Source of the DNA: Actinomortierella ambigua
Lineage: Eukaryota > Mortierellomycota > Mortierellomycetes > Mortierellales > Mortierellaceae
Length of the DNA stretch: 21,610 bases
Assembly: GCA_016098155.1 (NCBI GenBank)
Contig: JAAAJB010000585.1
Coordinates: 1 to 21,610, forward strand
Direction: 5' to 3'
Below the pieces are notes generated by a model. It did not search any database. It saw only the letters and a program-made list of their open reading frames with translations, and was not told the DNA's origin. A program made the translations under genes and the position numbers. Shown piece by piece: positions 19,613 to 21,610 of this stretch. Each line of letters begins with the position of its first letter. Within the stretch, counting starts at the first letter, position 1.

Positions 19613-20308
19613 AGAAGGAAGGATGAACGATCGGGCGCGTGGAAGGTGGGGTTGTGCAGAGACAGCAAATACAAATGTAGAAAACGAAAAAAACGAGACG
19701 GATGAGAAAGCAAGTAACCAGCGACTAGGATTGTGCTGGTGCCTGTGCCTACAACAATGTGTTTTTTTTTTGTATCTATGGATCGGGATGGGGCATGCGG
19801 GAACTGGTCGGGTTGGATCAAGAGAGAGGGAGAGGGAGAGAAGTACCAGGAAAAAAAAAGAAGTGGAAGAAAAGAAATGGGTTGTGGTCCTCACCTCCAA
19901 GGTTGCCTTTGATCCTTCCGGATAGTGAGAAATGATAGCTTCGAGATCGGCATACTGTGTCACACACGATAGGACAAAGCCGCTTATCTGGCCTCTTTTC
20001 TTTGAATGCACGCCAACGGATGAACGGCAGCTGAGACAGCATAAAAAAATACAAATGCTAGACCGATCCACAAATGTGGGGTTAAGCGAAACGTCCCGAG
20101 TCGCGGGGGTTTTTTATGTGTGTGTCTCTGTTGCGTCCTGTGTCTGTGTGCTTTAAGCTTGACCGCTTGGAATGTGGAAGGATGGGGCTGAAGCGGACCG
20201 ATGCAAAAGGAGGGGTATCAAAGGAAGAGAGAAAAATAAGGGAAGTAAAGAGAGATAGAAAACGAAGAAAAGGAGGGTGCCTGGCAGGAGGCAGAAGCTC
20301 AAAGAAAC

Positions 20309-20330
20309 GAGAGAGAGAGAGAGAGAGAGA
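20309..20330. repeat. (GA)n microsatellite
   Basis: Perfect dinucleotide GA repeat, 22 bp, in purine-rich DNA upstream of the DCAF12-like gene. Confidence 0.9.
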
Positions 20331-21114
20331 AAGAATAGTCTGAGACAAAAAAAAACACGGTTTGTGTTCTTTCCACGAGCTCGCGGCCTGCCTTTCGTTG
20401 TCAATAATTCTGTTATTCATAGCACCTGACTCTTTTAGACTCGATGGTCGTCTGCAAGGAATCACTCCTTTGCTTTTCCCTTCGATCCCTCCTAAACACA
20501 AAGGGACCATACTCGTGTCCATTTGTCCCCTACCCACATAGCATGGAACAGACTGCTCCAGCACTCTGGCACAGCTTGTGTGATATGTATGTCTTTTTTT
20601 TTTTTTTTTTTCAGGGGACACAGCTGAGGAAGAGATGGACTGAAAAAAAAGGAGGTTAGTGATTCCAGCCTACCTTCATGGTACAAACCCCAATGGTTCA
20701 CGGTGAGTGAGCGCAGGGGGAAAAATCGTATCCGCACCACACATCGACTGCCGTTCCATTTTCCATTGCGAGCTTGGTCGCTCTTTATCAACAAAATGAC
20801 CCATCGTGGTTTTCATTACATGTTCTTGGTGCTTACACTATTCTCTAGTTTTGACTCTTTGAACCTATATTGTACGGAAGCCCACGATTTGCAATTCTTT
20901 TCTTATCAAAAGTCAGGTAGAGAGGGCAAAAGCATGAAGGCGATCCGTCTATATTGAAAATTAACTATAGACACGAGACATGCTCATGCCCAATTCTCGT
21001 ACTGCCCACCTTTCCTTTCTATCGGGCTGTATTATCTACAACAACTGTGAGTGAACTACATAAACGGGAGCTAGACGAGAATAACCAACTTCAAAGAGCT
21101 GCACCCGTCCATTT

Positions 21115-21138
21115 CTCTCTCTCTCTCTCTCTCTCTCT
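21115..21138. repeat. (CT)n microsatellite
   Basis: Perfect CT repeat, 24 bp, followed by a T-rich then A7 stretch. Intergenic. Confidence 0.9.
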
Positions 21139-21555
21139 TTTTCTTTAAAAAAAATTGCAGGGTATGAGAGCATGTCTACGCGACCCCTAAATCACAGGAA
21201 TGGTGCTTGGGAGAAAGTTCTACCGCTCACCTAACCCTGCAAAAGAACCTGCTTGATACACCGTTGCCTTGGTCTTGCTATCACAACCGCCGACTGCCTC
21301 GCTCCCCATCAGCTTGTGACTGGGACAACGATCCTGGGTGACACTCAAGTAGACATCCTCGACAACTAAACATACTTGTCTTTCGCGTGTTCACGATTTC
21401 TTGGCTCCATCCTTCCTGCGCCACTGTACGTGAAACAATCCATTAATGGGCAATTTTATACGTACAGAGTCACATGACCTAGCTCACGGGACTGACCAGG
21501 GATTCGACACGTTTCCAGAGTCCCGGGTTTCAAATTATTCCTTAACTGGAAGAAC

Positions 21556-21610
21556 GGGGCAATAGCTCATTTGGTAGAGCGCTCGCTTCGCATGCGAGAG
21601 GCACCGGGTT
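21556..21610 (+). tRNA. tRNA-Ala (anticodon CGC), 3' end beyond the window
   Basis: Reads GGGGCAA (acceptor strand), TA, D arm GCTC-ATTTGGTA-GAGC, G26, anticodon arm CTCGC-TTCGCAT-GCGAG with a perfect 5-bp stem, then variable loop and the first strand of the T arm (CCGGG, TT). The anticodon is CGC, which decodes GCG (Ala). The internal A box TAGCTCATTTGG is present. The sequence stops in the T loop, so the B box and acceptor 3' strand are outside. Confidence 0.88.

Larger units (their letters stand above)
19613..21555. other. Long intergenic tract with microsatellites
   Basis: No convincing gene. Contents: a frame in phase with DCAF12 that stays open from 19613 to 20071; a (GA)11 run at 20309-20330; T18 at 20594-20611; and (CT)12 at 21115-21138. 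A 53-codon frame at 20796-20957 with a hydrophobic start (MFLVLTLFSSF) is not supported by anything else. Confidence 0.5.

Noticed and set aside
20585..20614. GTATGT...T18...CAG resembling a complete intron
   Set aside because: Only about 28 bp from donor to acceptor, well below the 87-250 bp introns of this genome, with no flanking coding frame.
20796..20957. Plus-strand 53-codon frame with hydrophobic N-terminus
   Set aside because: Too short, no Cys pattern, no family, no relative in the window.
21466..21480. GTCACATGAC, E-box-like site upstream of the tRNA
   Set aside because: A single short match without symmetry or a nearby polymerase II gene start; expected by chance.

Overview
This window looks like nuclear DNA of an early-diverging fungus, probably Mucoromycota and perhaps Mortierella-like (inference). 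The evidence is intron-dense genes with short introns (about 85-250 bp), GT..AG ends and CTAAC/CTAAT/CTGAC-type branch points, long poly-T/poly-A tracts, a fungal ribosome-assembly chaperone (Acl4 type), and a DCAF12-type WD40 protein otherwise familiar from animals. All gene models were spliced by hand; reading phase is conserved across every junction of the seven multi-exon genes.

Layout. 1-2178 (-): kinesin-6-like gene, C-terminus beyond the window; it keeps the first part of a kinesin motor and the tail but lacks the ATPase core. 2179-6149: gene-poor tract with one convincing small secreted 8-cysteine protein (3982-4260, +) and, in inverted orientation about 0.6 kb away, a frameshifted relative of it (4888-5230, -). 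6150-7706 (-): HDAC-like/acetylpolyamine-amidohydrolase-type deacetylase, divergent from 7909-8824 (+): ZNHIT1/Vps71 HIT-finger protein of SWR1. 8903-12071 (-): 864-aa coiled-coil, low-complexity protein of unknown function, divergent from 12403-13918 (+): Acl4-like TPR chaperone. 14203-16130 (-): SMARCD/Snf12/Rsc6-type SWI/SNF subunit with a GC-AG intron. 16559-19612 (-): DCAF12-like WD40 protein with a long N-terminal extension. 19613-21555: no convincing gene, some microsatellites. 21556-21610 (+): 5' part of a tRNA-Ala(CGC).

How the genes relate. Three of the genes (deacetylase, ZNHIT1/Vps71, SMARCD) act on chromatin, and the first two share a promoter of about 200 bp. The others cover ribosome assembly (Acl4), ubiquitin-ligase substrate recognition (DCAF12) and cytokinesis or spindle work (kinesin-6). 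No biosynthetic cluster, CRISPR array, recognisable transposon or provirus is seen. The most unusual items are the motor-less kinesin-6, and the inverted pair of secreted cysteine-rich genes in which one copy is decaying.
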